From: Desulfobacteraceae bacterium
GTDB taxonomy: Bacteria; Desulfobacterota; Desulfobacteria; Desulfobacterales; Desulfobacteraceae
Reading direction: 5' to 3'
DNA: 14,783 nt
Assembly: GCA_003354055.1 (NCBI GenBank)
Contig: PIVQ01000110.1
Coordinates: 1 to 14,783, forward strand
The notes beneath the pieces are model-generated. The model worked only from the letters and a program-made list of their open reading frames with translations. It ran no database searches and had not been told where the DNA came from. This document shows, in pieces, positions 13,411 to 14,783 of this stretch. The stretch's first letter is position 1, and the number at the start of each line of letters is the position of its first letter. The position numbers and the translations under genes were made by a program.

Positions 13411-14732
13411 AAATACTCATCGTAGATGATGAACAGATTCAGCGCGATATGCTCAAGGGCTTTCTCGAAAAAAAAGGATATGAGGTGTCCTGCGCCGCCG
13501 ACGGAAACCAGGCCCTGGCACTGTTTCATGATATCCCCTTTTCCCTGGTGCTCACCGACCATAAAATGCCCGGCATGACCGGGGATGAACTGCTGGCCAA
13601 AATACAGAAGATCAATCCCTTGGTCCGCAGCATTATGATCACGGCACATGGCACCGTTGATATGGCCGTTCAGGTGATGAAAGCCGGGGCGGATGACTTC
13701 ATGGAAAAGCCCGTGGATCTTCTGGTGCTTCTGGAGAAAATCGCACTTCTGGAACAGGCCGCAGCCATTAGCCGGGAAGCGGAAGAGCTGAAGGTAAGTA
13801 TGGACACAAAGGATCTGCCCATTTCCATCATCGGTAACAGTGAGCCTCTGCGGGAGGTGCTTTCCCTGGCCAGCCGCATGGCCCCCACAGATTACACGGC
13901 CATGATACGGGGGGAGACAGGCACGGGTAAGGAACTCATTGCCAGATTGATTCACCTGCTGAGCCCGCGCAGTGACAAGCCATTTGTAGAGGTCAACTGC
14001 GCCGCCATACCGGAGCATCTCTTTGAGTCAGAGCTGTTCGGCCATGAAAAAGGGGCCTTTACCGGGGCGCTCACCCAAAGACGGGGACGGTTTGAGCTGG
14101 CCCACGGTGGGACCCTTTTTCTGGATGAGGTGGGGGAACTGCCCCTGAATCTCCAGGCCAAACTCCTCAAGGCCCTCCAGGAAAAAAGGATCGCACGGGT
14201 GGGCAGTGAAACGGACAAACAGGTGGATGTCCGGGTGGTGGCCGCCACCAACCGGGATCTCAAACAGATGGTTCATGAAGGCGGGTTCAGGGAAGATCTT
14301 TATTTTCGCCTCAATGTTCTGGAGATAGTGCTGCCGCCGTTAAGGCGCAGGCGAACCGATATCCCCCTGCTCATTGACTATTTTCTGGATAAATTTGTAA
14401 CCCGCAAGGTTTCCTTTGACCCCGATGCTCTGAACATTCTTGTCAAATACGGATTTCCGGGTAATGTGAGGGAACTGGAGCACATCATCCAGCGCATTGT
14501 TACCTTTTGCCGCACTTCGGTCATCCGTGAAAACGATCTGCCTCCCGAGATCCGTTTCCATAATGCCGCAGAAAAAGGCACCCTGGCCGAGAAAATGGAT
14601 GCCCTGGAAAAGGAACTTATTCTGACGGCCCTTTCCCGCCATGAATGGGTCCAGACCCGGGCGGCCGAAGAGCTTGGAATCAGCGAACGTGTGCTGCGGT
14701 ACAAGATAAAAAAGCATAGGCTGAAAAATTAG
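13407..14732 (+). CDS. NtrC-family sigma-54-dependent response regulator
   Basis: A 441-residue activator with three complete domains. The receiver (1-~120) has D7/D8, phospho-acceptor D51 (LVLTDHKMPGMTG), T79 and K101. The AAA+ domain has Walker A GETGTGKE (169-176), the sigma-54 contact loop GAFTGA (216-221), Walker B GGTLFLDEVGE (D240, E241) and GFREDLYFRLNV with the arginine fingers. The C-terminal Fis-type helix-turn-helix is TRAAEELGISERVLRYKIKK (~417-436). All residues for phosphorylation, ATP hydrolysis and sigma-54 remodelling are present. It is translated from ATG 13407 overlapping the kinase stop (ATGA), with GAGG a few bases before. Likely targets include the promoter at 10503-10518, making the series self-controlled (inference). 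It is close to ZraR and AtoC in plan; the specific orthologue is uncertain. Confidence 0.95.
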   Translation: MKILIVDDEQIQRDMLKGFLEKKGYEVSCAADGNQALALFHDIPFSLVLTDHKMPGMTGDELLAKIQKINPLVRSIMITAHGTVDMAVQVMKAGADDFMEKPVDLLVLLEKIALLEQAAAISREAEELKVSMDTKDLPISIIGNSEPLREVLSLASRMAPTDYTAMIRGETGTGKELIARLIHLLSPRSDKPFVEVNCAAIPEHLFESELFGHEKGAFTGALTQRRGRFELAHGGTLFLDEVGELPLNLQAKLLKALQEKRIARVGSETDKQVDVRVVAATNRDLKQMVHEGGFREDLYFRLNVLEIVLPPLRRRRTDIPLLIDYFLDKFVTRKVSFDPDALNILVKYGFPGNVRELEHIIQRIVTFCRTSVIRENDLPPEIRFHNAAEKGTLAEKMDALEKELILTALSRHEWVQTRAAEELGISERVLRYKIKKHRLKN

Positions 14733-14783
14733 CCTGTATTTTGAGTTATAAAAAAGGTTTTTTGCATCATGGGCGGCGGGTAA

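Noticed and set aside
14747..14767. AAAAAAGGTTTTTT after the regulator gene as a terminator
   Set aside because: The stem is pure A-T with a two-base loop and cannot form a stable terminator hairpin; the real end of the operon is probably beyond the window.

Overview
The window looks like chromosomal DNA of a Gram-negative anaerobe of the Desulfobacterota, most likely close to the Desulfobacter group. This is inferred from gene content: a DUF3786 protein, a PAS kinase with a cysteine cluster, a DHp-only membrane protein and a NtrC-type sigma-54 regulator. No rRNA or marker gene fixes the taxonomy.

Layout. 1-1541 (minus): a membrane protein that carries only the histidine-acceptor (DHp) part of a kinase overlaps a soluble PAS histidine kinase that runs off the left edge. 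1748-2389 (plus): a DUF3786 protein. 2398-5082 (minus): a probable SDR dehydrogenase - EamA/DMT transporter - TesB thioesterase cluster; the last two are separated by 8 bp. 5083-6163: about 1 kb without a gene. It holds several hairpins and a 139-bp nested inverted-repeat element that folds as a three-way junction. 6179-8184 (plus): visibly AT-richer DNA with a MaoC/hotdog C-terminal fragment, a condensation-domain-like acyltransferase and a small zinc-ribbon-like protein. 8648-9875 (plus): rsgA, with a translationally coupled 42-residue ORF that starts inside its last codons. 9876-9912: a hairpin shared with the convergent ynfA gene (9919-10257, minus).

10503-14732 (plus) is the most coherent unit. 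A sigma-54-type promoter with an upstream palindrome precedes two small secreted Gly/His-rich or His-rich proteins, a decayed PP2C phosphatase 3' end, a periplasmic OB-fold-like protein with a His-rich insert, a two-TM sensor kinase, and a NtrC-family sigma-54 activator that overlaps the kinase by 4 bp. By analogy with ZraP/ZraSR, this reads as an envelope metal-stress (metal-buffering) regulon that controls itself. The metal, the boundaries of transcription and the regulation are inferences.

Two gene remnants (MaoC, PP2C), the AT-rich stretch and the nested inverted repeat suggest that the middle and right of the window have been rearranged.
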